Virus record (IMG/VR): IMGVR_UViG_3300030106_006270
Location: 17,828 to 81,827 of that record
Strand: one strand, 5' to 3'
Length of the DNA stretch: 64,000 nucleotides
Origin: a virus
Below are positions 29,401 through 36,357 of this stretch, piece after piece. Under the pieces are notes generated by a model. It had not been told where the DNA came from and made no database searches. It worked only from the letters and a program-made list of their open reading frames with translations. The stretch's first letter is position 1. Every line of letters starts with the position of its first letter. A program made the translations under genes and the position numbers.

Positions 29401-29931
29401 TCACAATCTCCTCATAAACTTCCTCTGCTTTGTTGTCATCATTTGTTGTGACGCTAACTCATTCATAATAGTAGATTTATTCATAAGAGTAATCTTATCG
29501 TCACTGTACAATGATTGTGTGTAGTTACAAGCAGCTTGATAACCTCTACTGTCAAACTCTGTCATAACCAACTTAGTTGCTTTTTGTATTGAGAGCAGGG
29601 TGGGAGTCGAACCCACTAACTTCGGGTTTGCAATCCGAGCCCTTTTCCGATTGGGTACCTGCTCATTGTATTTCTTTAACCATCTATCCCAGCTGTTGTC
29701 AGCAAAGATACCTTTGGCTCTCTTATTACCACCAACACCTCTTCTGTCTAATCTCTTCAGTTCATCAGACTTCTCACTAGATACTGGCTGAATGTAACCA
29801 CCTGTTTTATGTGGGTATACTGTATGTGACGAATACTTTTGAGTATCACTACATTCAACACATACATCATAACCCAACTTAATACGCTCATCAGTTAACT
29901 GATGTTCACATTGTTTACATTTCTGGCACAT
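29401..29931 (-). CDS. Zinc-ribbon protein whose reading frame runs through a tRNA gene
   Basis: 176 residues. The N-terminus has C-x-x-C-x-x-C and later C-x-x-C (MCQKCKQCEHQL, VCVECSDTQK), a zinc ribbon, then YPHKTGGYIQPV, a block I recall from short hypothetical proteins of marine phages. At about residues 90-114 the frame is the tRNA-Cys gene read as protein, yet stays open. A Met-rich helical C-terminus follows (MNELASQQMMTTKQRKFMRR). The tRNA may have been inserted in frame. Ending before the tRNA may be the ancestral form. Function unknown. Confidence 0.55.
   Translation of the reverse strand: MCQKCKQCEHQLTDERIKLGYDVCVECSDTQKYSSHTVYPHKTGGYIQPVSSEKSDELKRLDRRGVGGNKRAKGIFADNSWDRWLKKYNEQVPNRKRARIANPKLVGSTPTLLSIQKATKLVMTEFDSRGYQAACNYTQSLYSDDKITLMNKSTIMNELASQQMMTTKQRKFMRRL
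29592..29664 (-). tRNA. tRNA-Cys(GCA)
   Basis: 73 bases on the minus strand. Acceptor GAGCAGG pairs with CCTGCTC (7 of 7), D-arm CCC/GGG, anticodon stem TCGG/CCGA with loop TTGCAAA (anticodon GCA), T-arm GTGGG/CCCAC with loop TTCGACT, and discriminator U, as Cys-tRNA requires. The anticodon stem has an A-C mismatch at its last pair. CCA is not encoded (CAA follows). The gene lies within an ORF on the same strand. Confidence 0.93.
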
Positions 29932-30148
29932 CTCTGTCCAAATCTATTTCGGTTTCAAAGCCTGTAGTTTGTAGACTATCTAAGTAACTGACATCCTCAT
30001 CATTGTAACCATAAGAGTCATAAGGAGGACCTGGCAATTCAGGTTCGTCAGGGTCTATGATATCGATAGAATGGTCATAAACTTCGTTATCCATTTCTTC
30101 GAAAAAGTCATCCATATCTTTTTGTATTTCCGATAGTGTTGTATTCAT
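29915..30148 (-). CDS. Small acidic protein, unknown function
   Basis: 77 residues, 30 percent Asp and Glu (MDDFFEEMDNEVYDHSIDII), Pro-rich centre (DEPELPGPPYDSYG). AAAGGATATATA precedes the ATG, and promoter copy 5 starts a transcript about 20 bases upstream. A highly acidic early phage protein might mimic DNA or inhibit a host enzyme, which is speculation. Confidence 0.65.
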   Translation of the reverse strand: MNTTLSEIQKDMDDFFEEMDNEVYDHSIDIIDPDEPELPGPPYDSYGYNDEDVSYLDSLQTTGFETEIDLDRDVPEM

Positions 30149-30174
30149 TATATATCCTTTATTTTTTACATCTA

Positions 30175-30203
30175 AAGCTACGAATAAATACGCTAAAAGT
30201 CAA
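30175..30203 (-). promoter_or_regulatory. Family A promoter, copy 5 (strong -35)
   Basis: TTGACT (30198-30203), 17 bases, TAGCTT (30175-30180) with TTCG before the -10. This copy and copy 7 show a near-consensus TTGAC -35, which confirms the sigma-70-type reading of the family. Confidence 0.85.
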
Positions 30204-30221
30204 GCACTTTTTCCTGTTTTT

Positions 30222-31973
30222 TTACAATAAATGTGACACCTCAATATGTTCTGCATTGAACTGTTTTTTCTTTATACCACAGCCCTCTACGAATGTCCAC
30301 TGTTTTCCACCTTTGAAAATTCTTTTATCTATAATTAAATCTATATATCTATCATTACTCACACCTATGCTCATAAGTATTAGTTTCTTCTTAAATCTGT
30401 ATATAGCTCTACTGTTTGCCACAACTCCACTGAAGTAAGTAACTCCTTCGGATTCTTCACAACCAAAGTCGTTTGATAGAAAATCAGAACCATCCCACCA
30501 ACCTGTTTTTTCAAACTGAAACATTGGTGGGCCTTGCTTTCTATTATATAAGTAATTACCGGCTAATATACTTTGTCTTCTATGCACCCATCTACGATAA
30601 GATGAGTTACAATTCTTAATAGTGGCTTTCCAAAACTTCTGTGGTTCTCTGGCTTTCCAATAAGCCAATGCCCATACTAATTGTCCATAGGATAAAGCGT
30701 GTCCTCTGCAGTAACTATACTTCGGTGAGTGTCTTAGTTCAGTAATAATATTTGATTGGTCAGCGTCTTTCTTTTTACCTTGCAATCTATTGAGAAACTC
30801 ATCCATCACATCAGGTTGTTGTTTGCTCCAACCTCTACGGTATCTATCGGCAAAATCCATAGAACATCCTAAACTATCAGAGATATATTCTATGGCATCT
30901 TCATCAGTTATTATCTGTCTCTTACCCTTACCACCACTACGGAAGTAAGCTGCTTTCCTACCACCATCGGCAGCGGCTGGTCTTATCAAAGCCAGAGCCA
31001 ACGCCACATCATACACATTCTTTGGTTGCAAAGCCAGTATAGTCTTTCTCATAGTACGGCTTTCACTTTGAGTTAAACCTATGACTTCTCCTCTGCATAG
31101 TAATTCAGAAGCTAACTTATCATCCTGCGGATACTCTGCTACAGGTTTGGAACTAAGTTGCCACAATTGAGATAATCCTCTATTACATAGTAAATCTATT
31201 TTGATTAAGTTCTGCTCCTCAACATCGTACTTGTCTAATATGATTTGCTTCCTCTGTTCTTTCAACCAAAGTTCATTCGGTACATTGTCGTTAAAAACAA
31301 TCAACCCACCACAATGTAGAGACCACTGTCGTTGCTTACCCAAAAGAGATTTCGCATAGTGTTGAACGTCTTTACGAACATAAGGGTCGGGAAAGATGTC
31401 GGAGAGTTTGTACCTTCGTGGAAGAAACTTACGATAACCAAATTTTCGAATTGCTTCCCTCATAGCAGACTTAGGCTTGTACATAACTTTATTACTTATC
31501 CTAGCAACTTTGTTAGGGTGTATCTCGTGGAACTGCTCTATCAAATCATCCCTAATAAAGTGAGGTACATCTAAGTCGATATCGGGTTGGGTATCCCTAC
31601 ACCAGTTCATAAATCTAGTTAATGGAATCTTTTCTCGGATAGGGTCGATATCACTAATTCCTAATTGATAACAGATTAACGAACTAGCCGCTGAACCTCT
31701 GAGGACATGCGGTATGTTTTGATTTTTAATCAACTGTAGTAAATCACTTACTCTGTGAAATGTAGAGACAAAACCTTTTTGCTCAATAATCTTATACTCT
31801 TTGTCTAATCTTCTGATATACTCCATACCAGTGGGATAAGGGCGTCTGAATCTTTTAATCAATGCCCCTATGGGCTGGGAATACTTTTTATCAACTAAAC
31901 CTATGTGTAAATCTGAATTACTTATATAACCTTCCATGCAGTAATAAATAGTTTCGGAAGGATGGAATATCAA
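30222..31973 (-). CDS. Minimal C-family DNA polymerase (DNA polymerase III alpha-like)
   Basis: Up to 583 residues (TTG start at 31973 or ATG at 31937). Palm motifs: VLRGSAASSLICYQLGISDI (the GRGSAAGS-type block) and PDIDLDVPH (catalytic Asp triplet PDxDxD). Fingers: ALALIRPAAADGGRKAAYF and the C-terminal SYCRGHALSYGQLVWALAYW. Host PolIIIα is about 1,160 residues. Here the PHP exonuclease, the beta-clamp-binding tail and the OB domain are absent. A motif B-like TATTTATTA lies between the two possible starts. Such stand-alone polymerases replace host enzyme in some large phages. Confidence 0.85.
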   Translation of the reverse strand: MIFHPSETIYYCMEGYISNSDLHIGLVDKKYSQPIGALIKRFRRPYPTGMEYIRRLDKEYKIIEQKGFVSTFHRVSDLLQLIKNQNIPHVLRGSAASSLICYQLGISDIDPIREKIPLTRFMNWCRDTQPDIDLDVPHFIRDDLIEQFHEIHPNKVARISNKVMYKPKSAMREAIRKFGYRKFLPRRYKLSDIFPDPYVRKDVQHYAKSLLGKQRQWSLHCGGLIVFNDNVPNELWLKEQRKQIILDKYDVEEQNLIKIDLLCNRGLSQLWQLSSKPVAEYPQDDKLASELLCRGEVIGLTQSESRTMRKTILALQPKNVYDVALALALIRPAAADGGRKAAYFRSGGKGKRQIITDEDAIEYISDSLGCSMDFADRYRRGWSKQQPDVMDEFLNRLQGKKKDADQSNIITELRHSPKYSYCRGHALSYGQLVWALAYWKAREPQKFWKATIKNCNSSYRRWVHRRQSILAGNYLYNRKQGPPMFQFEKTGWWDGSDFLSNDFGCEESEGVTYFSGVVANSRAIYRFKKKLILMSIGVSNDRYIDLIIDKRIFKGGKQWTFVEGCGIKKKQFNAEHIEVSHLL

Positions 31974-31981
31974 TTATTTTT

Positions 31982-32677
31982 TCAAAAACTACCTGTTATT
32001 GTCTTTCTCGGTGTATCTTTATAATAATTCCAATCTGTATAAATAGAGTGTATGAGATTAGACCTATAGCTTACCAACCTATTGAACTTCATCGGTATCA
32101 TATAATACTGTTCCCATTGATTGCTATCATAATTCCAAACATCCTCTGAGTTTATAAGAGTTTTATTATCAACCAATACCTTAGTCCACTCATCATAATT
32201 TTCAGTGGTTTCGTACTTCTTATCTAAATCTACTCGTCTGATGAATTGAGTTCCTCCGTGTATATGTTGTTCATTCATATAGATGACTGCAGCATACCAG
32301 GGGTCGATGTTTCTCTGACTATCTACGTGTGGTATAACTGAATCCACATCTATTGCATCGCCCCTATCATAATACTTATCGAATGACCAAACCAGATGTG
32401 ATAAGGTTTGTATATTATACTTTTCAAAGTGTTGGGCAAATATCTCACGTGTTAAATCTCTGATTGGAAAGCCCATAGTGCACCTAAGAGCTGGAGTTAG
32501 ATTTCTTATATCTCGGTTATCCGTATAGTAAAGGTCTTCCATAAACAAAGATATGTCCTGTGGATACCTGAATACATCATCTATTACTACGAGTTGATGC
32601 CCACCCTCTCCGATTGAAATAGTATTAAGAGTTCTTTTTTCGTTGAGTTGAAATAGTTCTGGTGGTAAGAACTTCAT
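31982..32677 (-). CDS. 2OG-Fe(II) oxygenase-like protein (DUF6445 type)
   Basis: 231 residues. The fold shows LVVIDDVFRYPQDI, then IPHVDSQRNIDPWYAAVIYM (H-x-D iron ligands), GGTQFIRRVDLDKKY, and RLVSYRSNLIHSIYTDWNYY with the distal His, and PRKTITG with Arg for 2-oxoglutarate. The pattern fits DUF6445-like oxygenases found in marine bacteria and viruses. The substrate is unknown, perhaps a DNA base, glycan or peptide. It sits upstream of the polymerase gene, 9 bases away. Confidence 0.72.
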   Translation of the reverse strand: MKFLPPELFQLNEKRTLNTISIGEGGHQLVVIDDVFRYPQDISLFMEDLYYTDNRDIRNLTPALRCTMGFPIRDLTREIFAQHFEKYNIQTLSHLVWSFDKYYDRGDAIDVDSVIPHVDSQRNIDPWYAAVIYMNEQHIHGGTQFIRRVDLDKKYETTENYDEWTKVLVDNKTLINSEDVWNYDSNQWEQYYMIPMKFNRLVSYRSNLIHSIYTDWNYYKDTPRKTITGSF

Positions 32678-32959
32678 TTAGGCATCTACTTTAACCATTG
32701 TCCATTTATAAGGCCCACCATCTTCATCCAGTTTATTCGTATCTGCACTATAGATATCGCGAGTCTCCTCTATCACTTCTATGGTAATCTTTCTCACATC
32801 CTTATACCACATAGGAGAGAGAGCTGATACAACTAAACCAGTAAACATTTGCTTAGGGTCGTGATGCTCATCCTCTTCAGCGGTATCATAAATAATTTCA
32901 TCCTCTATGGTGTTGGGGTTCCACTGCATAGGCTTATCTGTTTTAATTCTTATCTTCAT
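32678..32959 (-). CDS. Small protein, unknown function
   Basis: 93 residues, MKIRIKTDKPMQWNPNTIED at the start, with mixed strands and KITIEVIEETRDIYSADTNK. It abuts the oxygenase start. No family is recognised. Confidence 0.58.
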   Translation of the reverse strand: MKIRIKTDKPMQWNPNTIEDEIIYDTAEEDEHHDPKQMFTGLVVSALSPMWYKDVRKITIEVIEETRDIYSADTNKLDEDGGPYKWTMVKVDA

Positions 32960-33125
32960 CTTTGTTCAACTCCTTACTGGCATAATTGGTTAATACATTG
33001 GGTAGGAAGGCGTGTATCAATAGAGCCAGAGCTATACGAATAGCCCTAAACATATGAGAGAGGTAACTGATTTGCCCATCCTCTAAGTGTTGGAAGAGAT
33101 AGATACGCTTTTTATTTTTTATCAT
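32943..33125 (-). CDS. Small membrane-associated protein
   Basis: 60 residues, MIKNKKRIYLFQHLEDGQIS then a hydrophobic helix (IRIALALLIHAFLPNVLTNY) and an acidic tail. It overlaps the downstream gene by 17 bases. Confidence 0.5.
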   Translation of the reverse strand: MIKNKKRIYLFQHLEDGQISYLSHMFRAIRIALALLIHAFLPNVLTNYASKELNKDEDKN

Positions 33126-33197
33126 TATGATACCCTTTTTATATCAAATCCCATAGGGTTTAAAACCTGCCTGTATATGAAAATCAGTATGAGCGCC

Positions 33198-33260
33198 TGA
33201 CATTTTGTCATACTGCTGCCGATTCCCTAGCAATTGCCTCAGGTGGCGTCAATTTGTCAG
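33198..33260. promoter_or_regulatory. TGACA repeat sites, group 2
   Basis: TGACATTTTGTCA (33198-33210, an inverted TGACA pair) and GTCAATTTGTCA (about 33248-33259) flank about 40 bases between genes. See the groups at 10519 and 34513. Confidence 0.35.
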
Positions 33261-33442
33261 GCTTCTCCGATAATCATGCCTAAGGCTTCATAGTGAGTTC
33301 TATCAGAGTGTACTGCTACCAGTATTGTTTCGATGAACTCTGAGTCATTTTCGAGCACATACTTTGCCTCTCCTAATGACCACATCCTTACCATCTCATC
33401 TTCTAGCCTAGCTATTATCTCATATACTTGTTCCATATCCAT
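33257..33442 (-). CDS. Small helical protein, unknown function
   Basis: 61 residues, MDMEQVYEIIARLEDEMVRM at the start, acidic and amphipathic. A CTATTTATAG motif (variant of motif B) lies 10 bases before the ATG, so the message may have almost no leader. It lies downstream of the non-coding RNA region. Confidence 0.55.
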   Translation of the reverse strand: MDMEQVYEIIARLEDEMVRMWSLGEAKYVLENDSEFIETILVAVHSDRTHYEALGMIIGEA

Positions 33443-33492
33443 ACCTATAAATAGTGTAGTGTGTTAGCAAAAATCTTTTTATCTTACCGCTC

Positions 33493-33893
33493 AAAAAATA
33501 GACGGTGCCAAAGGGTAGTTAACTCTATCGCCAGGAAAACTATCCTTCCAACAGCACCGCCTACATAACAACAAACAATAAGGTAAATCTTTGAGTTGGT
33601 CTGTTTCTGTCTTTTAGTTCGAACACTCAGACATAATACGAGCTATCTTACGAATTACACTTTAAGGGAACTCACCCCACCATAAGCCTACTCTTGCATT
33701 TCGAACCTATGGCCAACAAATTCTTTGTCGGTATTTATCTATGAGTTCCGACTTCTCAGCTGCCTCACCATTCTTGACTCTACTGAGGACTTTAGCAGAG
33801 CCCCACACTCTTCTTACTCTATCCCGTCTTTACCCAATGTGGTAGGTGGGATTACGAGCTTTCTCTAATTCATCGGTATTATCTCATTTCTCA
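33493..33893 (-). ncRNA. Putative structured non-coding RNA with its own promoter
   Basis: About 400 bases with no ORF in any frame of useful length, lying directly downstream of promoter copy 6 (predicted start near 33893), without a ribosome binding site after it. Base composition is clearly more G+C rich than other non-coding DNA here. The 3' end has a 9-bp stem AGGCGGTGC (33554-33562) with GCACCGTCT (33500-33508), followed by a U-run (33493-33498), an intrinsic terminator layout. Inside are a GGAA/TTCC hairpin (33534-33549), two TTCGAA-containing segments near 33625 and 33700, and repeated AGCTCGTA. It does not show tmRNA, RNase P or 6S features. It might be a new member of the large ornate RNAs (GOLLD/ROOL-like) seen in phages. 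Confidence 0.6.
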
Positions 33894-33899
33894 TATATA

Positions 33900-33928
33900 A
33901 AGCTACGAAGAAATCCGCTAAAATACAA
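33900..33928 (-). promoter_or_regulatory. Family A promoter, copy 6
   Basis: TTGTAT (33923-33928), 17 bases, TAGCTT (33900-33905) with TTCG before the -10. It is the only copy followed by non-coding DNA rather than a ribosome binding site and ATG. Confidence 0.8.
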
Positions 33929-33961
33929 GGAAAAAGTCCAGAAATATTGATCTTTTTTTAC

Positions 33962-33991
33962 TTGACATATATGGGATTTATTCAGTATACT
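33962..33991 (+). promoter_or_regulatory. Consensus-like promoter on the plus strand
   Basis: TTGACA (33962-33967), 18 bases, TATACT (33986-33991). It faces into the 3' end of the minus-strand gene at 34006, so would give an antisense transcript from about 33998. No plus-strand gene follows. This could be chance in AT-rich DNA. Confidence 0.35.
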
Positions 33992-34005
33992 CTGGCGCTG
34001 CAGAA

Positions 34006-34497
34006 TTAGGATGGCTTACTGAAGGCAGAGTAGACAGCCTTTTGAAATGACTTAACTGACTTCGGTATATCTACGCTCACTCTGTCGAGCTTCAACAGAT
34101 AGAAACAGTTGTAGCATAACACCCTTAGATTCGCTAAGTCTTTGTTAGTTGGGTCGTCATCCAAATAGTCCAGCATTAGCGGCTTAGACATATCCTGTGG
34201 TCTATACTCATCATATCCACAGTTACCACACTCCTCCGCTAAATAACCTTCGCGGTGTAGTCGATGCTGTAATTTCGTGGTACTGTAATTAGGATTCTCA
34301 CCCGCTAGTATCTTATCCAACTCTATTGGTCTACCCTTAGAGTCTCTCGACACTCCCGCATTACTGGCGGGCTCCCATAAGTCGTATAGCTTAGCATACT
34401 TCTTAAAGGTATTATAACTTACGCTAAGTATTTTGGCTGCTCTACGCATAGATGTGGTTTCGTTGATTGCCCAAGCTATTTTACTTTTTGCTAACAT
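34006..34497 (-). CDS. Degenerate HNH-like protein with helix-turn-helix
   Basis: 163 residues. The N-terminal part (SMRRAAKILSVSYNTFKKYA) is a Fis-type helix-turn-helix. The C-terminal domain has CGNCGYDEYRPQ and NLRVLCYNCFY with four Cys for a structural zinc, as in HNH endonucleases. The catalytic His of the first H motif is Tyr (LDYLDDDPTN) and the last His is Phe. It is probably a DNA-binding protein derived from an HNH nuclease, without cutting activity, and may act as a regulator. Two TGACA pair sites lie 15-75 bases upstream. Confidence 0.7.
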   Translation of the reverse strand: MLAKSKIAWAINETTSMRRAAKILSVSYNTFKKYAKLYDLWEPASNAGVSRDSKGRPIELDKILAGENPNYSTTKLQHRLHREGYLAEECGNCGYDEYRPQDMSKPLMLDYLDDDPTNKDLANLRVLCYNCFYLLKLDRVSVDIPKSVKSFQKAVYSAFSKPS

Positions 34498-34512
34498 AAT
34501 ACTCTCCCAATA

Positions 34513-34574
34513 TGACAGAATGACACAGCTGGTATATCAAGCCGCTGCTATAAAAAAGTCTGACACGATGACAC
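34513..34574. promoter_or_regulatory. TGACA repeat sites, group 3
   Basis: TGACAGAATGACAC (34513-34526) and TGACACGATGACAC (34561-34574) are near-identical 14-mers 48 bases apart, upstream of the HNH-like gene. They are plausible operators for it. Confidence 0.4.
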
Positions 34575-34654
34575 ACACGAATTATATTCCTGTATATGTG
34601 ACACCGTTGTGGTCAATAAGTAGGTAAGGGTGGTAAAAAGTGGTTAGAAGTGGG

Positions 34655-34909
34655 TTATGTCTTGGTGAGTTGCTTAATCAAATAGTTTAATCCGTCTATT
34701 CTACCGTTCAACCGTTTGATTTTCTCTTCTGCTTGTTCTAATCGTTGTTCTAAGTCATCAACTCTATCGCGAGACGATATGTTGGCACCCCATGGCTCAG
34801 GGTTCTTGATAACTTTGGTTATGTCATTGATACGCTTCTCCAATTTAGTGTGTCTATCGAGTTCTCTTGGAGCGCTCATCTTATTCAATTCTTTGTAATT
34901 GTCTTTCAT
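34655..34909 (-). CDS. Coiled-coil protein, unknown function
   Basis: 84 residues, with a long amphipathic heptad region (VDDLEQRLEQAEEKIKRLNG, RIDGLNYLIKQL). The N-terminal part is charged (APRELDRHTKLEKRIND). It could be a small oligomerising adaptor. Confidence 0.6.
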   Translation of the reverse strand: MKDNYKELNKMSAPRELDRHTKLEKRINDITKVIKNPEPWGANISSRDRVDDLEQRLEQAEEKIKRLNGRIDGLNYLIKQLTKT

Positions 34910-34941
34910 ACAGGTAAGTATAGGGTTGGTGGGAAAACGAT

Positions 34942-34969
34942 TGAAGGGGAGCGGTTTATCTCCCCTTCA
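34942..34969 (-). terminator. Intrinsic terminator after the TonB-like gene
   Basis: TGAAGGGGAG and CTCCCCTTCA make a perfect 10-bp stem with an 8-base loop, followed on the minus strand by ATCGTTTTCC. It lies 12 bases past the stop at 34981. Confidence 0.7.
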
Positions 34970-34980
34970 GCTTCATCTAC

Positions 34981-35313
34981 TTACTTAAACAAGATAGGTA
35001 ATTGGTAATCCACAGCGATAGCTTTGCCATTTTGCACAGCCGGTTCAAACTCTATGGCTAAAACCTTATCCAGAATAGTATCATTCAGATATGGATTAAA
35101 ACTATTTATTATTTCTGGTCTCGTAACCTTTCCTTCTTTATTCACTCTAAACCGAACCAATACACTACCCCTGAGATTCAAATGTCTGTAATTCTCTATA
35201 TCTTCATAATGTAATTGGAAAGGAGTTTTAGTCTTAGGTGGTTGACTCAAACCCGTTGGTAAGTTTTGGGCCATCAACGAGCCCATTAAGGATAAACACA
35301 AAAGTGCTCTCAT
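34981..35313 (-). CDS. Secreted TonB C-terminal-domain protein
   Basis: The start is placed at MRALLCLSLMGSLMAQNLPT (35313), with GGGAGAGAAAGAG upstream. 110 residues: a signal peptide, then about 65 residues of the TonB C-terminal fold (GSVLVRFRVNKEGKVTRPEI, LDKVLAIEFEPAVQNGKAIA, VDYQLPILFK). No membrane anchor or Pro-rich linker is left, so it is a free periplasmic domain. It might block or hijack TonB-dependent receptors, which many phages use for entry. Confidence 0.8.
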   Translation of the reverse strand: MRALLCLSLMGSLMAQNLPTGLSQPPKTKTPFQLHYEDIENYRHLNLRGSVLVRFRVNKEGKVTRPEIINSFNPYLNDTILDKVLAIEFEPAVQNGKAIAVDYQLPILFK

Positions 35314-35461
35314 CTCTTTCTCTCCCTGCCTGCTCACGCAAGTCTTTTCTTTTCTTTAACTATTTTAAGGATGGATAAAGTATGAAGGAATAAACTTTAC
35401 TCATCTACTATAAATACTTAAAGATTGAAAAATATCTTCAGGTATTTTGTAAAATCTTTTC

Positions 35462-35641
35462 CTAAACCCGTCTTAGTTGATTTAGCGTATCATCCAATTC
35501 CTGATGGCTTAACTTCATATCCATCTCAATGCATAGTGCAAATCTTTTCATCACTCTACGCCAGGCTTTGGATGACCATCCGCTTCTCCCAACAATCAAA
35601 AGGGCCTTTTCTCTTAATTTACTTTCCTGTGACTCATTCAT
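35462..35641 (-). CDS. Small basic protein with Trp-Arg motif
   Basis: 59 residues, MNESQESKLREKALLIVGRS then GWSSKAWRRVMKRFALCIEM. The frame extends upstream without ATG through a similar block, LSIAWKRVMNE, so A-W-[KR]-R-V-M occurs twice about 35 residues apart. A non-ATG start further upstream is possible. The opposite strand also has an open frame, which I take as a shadow. Function unknown. Confidence 0.4.
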   Translation of the reverse strand: MNESQESKLREKALLIVGRSGWSSKAWRRVMKRFALCIEMDMKLSHQELDDTLNQLRRV

Positions 35642-35729
35642 AACTCTTTTCCAAGCTATGGATAACCAAACTCCGATGAAGTATCTTCTTAACGGAGAGC
35701 CGCTATCCGTTATTTAAGTATTACTATAT

Positions 35730-35755
35730 GGTGAAATCTCGTAAGAGATTTTACC
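35730..35755. terminator. Strong hairpin with GTAA tetraloop
   Basis: GGTGAAATCTC and GAGATTTTACC form an 11-bp stem (one G-T pair) closed by GTAA. It lies in a non-coding stretch between the genes at 35641 and 35821. A second smaller dyad, ACGCGT-ATTCGTC-ACGCGT, lies at about 35787-35805. Function as a terminator for the gene ending at 35821 is the simplest reading. Confidence 0.5.
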
Positions 35756-35820
35756 CTTTGACAGAGTGTTAAAAGATTCAAGCGACACGCGTATTCGTCA
35801 CGCGTCTTCGTTCCACACCC

Positions 35821-36102
35821 CTAACTGAAAAAGTCGTAGATTTGTTTGAAAAATAACCCTACAAAACCGGCACCAATAGTTGTTCTCCACCTATTGGCAT
35901 TTTCTCTAAACTGAGTATTTTGTTTGGTTTCAGCCCACAAACCCTTATGTGGATTGAATAGGTTTTCTTTGATGAATTTTAGATTCTCTTCTGTTCTCTG
36001 ATGAGCAACATCCATCTCAGCTTTTAAATCATCGATGGATTGTGTTATGTTGTCTATCTTATTATGTATTAAATCAAATTCTTTTCTGTCCGCCTGATTC
36101 AA
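35821..36102 (-). CDS. Coiled-coil protein with C-terminal membrane segment
   Basis: 93 residues from a TTG start (36102) with AGGAG 7 bases upstream. A coiled coil (LIHNKIDNITQSIDDLKAEM) is followed by WRTTIGAGFVGLFFKQIYDF, a short hydrophobic C-terminal segment. The layout resembles XhlA-type (hemolysin XhlA) lysis-associated proteins. Unproven. Confidence 0.55.
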   Translation of the reverse strand: MNQADRKEFDLIHNKIDNITQSIDDLKAEMDVAHQRTEENLKFIKENLFNPHKGLWAETKQNTQFRENANRWRTTIGAGFVGLFFKQIYDFFS

Positions 36103-36120
36103 TTTATTTCTCCTATCATT

Positions 36121-36132
36121 ACATATAAATAT
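36121..36132 (-). promoter_or_regulatory. Motif B element, copy 7 (variant)
   Basis: The coding strand reads TTATATTTATATG, about 20 bases before the start at 36102. Confidence 0.4.
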
Positions 36133-36141
36133 AACACAATA

Positions 36142-36357
36142 TTATTTTCCACGTCGTTTTGAACGAGGTTTTGGTTTTACTTGGTTATCTAATCTAAATA
36201 TTTCGTCTTTAAGTGATTCTCTGACAAATTTTAAGTGATGAATCTCAGCCTCTAAGTCTGCTTGTTTACCACTGTTCAATATTCCACTTACTACTATACC
36301 AGCTATTGCTCCAATAACTATTCCCATCCATACCCAGCCTATTGTTGTTATAATCAT
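36142..36357 (-). CDS. Small single-pass membrane protein
   Basis: 71 residues: MIITTIGWVWMGIVIGAIAG then VVSGIL forms a membrane anchor, followed by a coiled coil (ADLEAEIHHLKFVRESLKDE) and a very basic tail (PKPRSKRRGK). It overlaps the HNH gene by 4 bases. Candidate spanin-like or lysis protein. Confidence 0.6.
   Translation of the reverse strand: MIITTIGWVWMGIVIGAIAGIVVSGILNSGKQADLEAEIHHLKFVRESLKDEIFRLDNQVKPKPRSKRRGK

Noticed and set aside
29401-29931. Treating the tRNA as a pseudogene
   Set aside because: Acceptor and T-arm pair perfectly, the anticodon loop and discriminator are correct for Cys. Only one weak pair (A-C) occurs in the anticodon stem.
33493-33893. Interpretation as tmRNA or RNase P RNA
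   Set aside because: No tag reading frame, no tRNA-like acceptor with GGTTCGA-type T-arm at the end, and no recognised P-RNA core sequence. TTCGAA segments are short and not in the right context.
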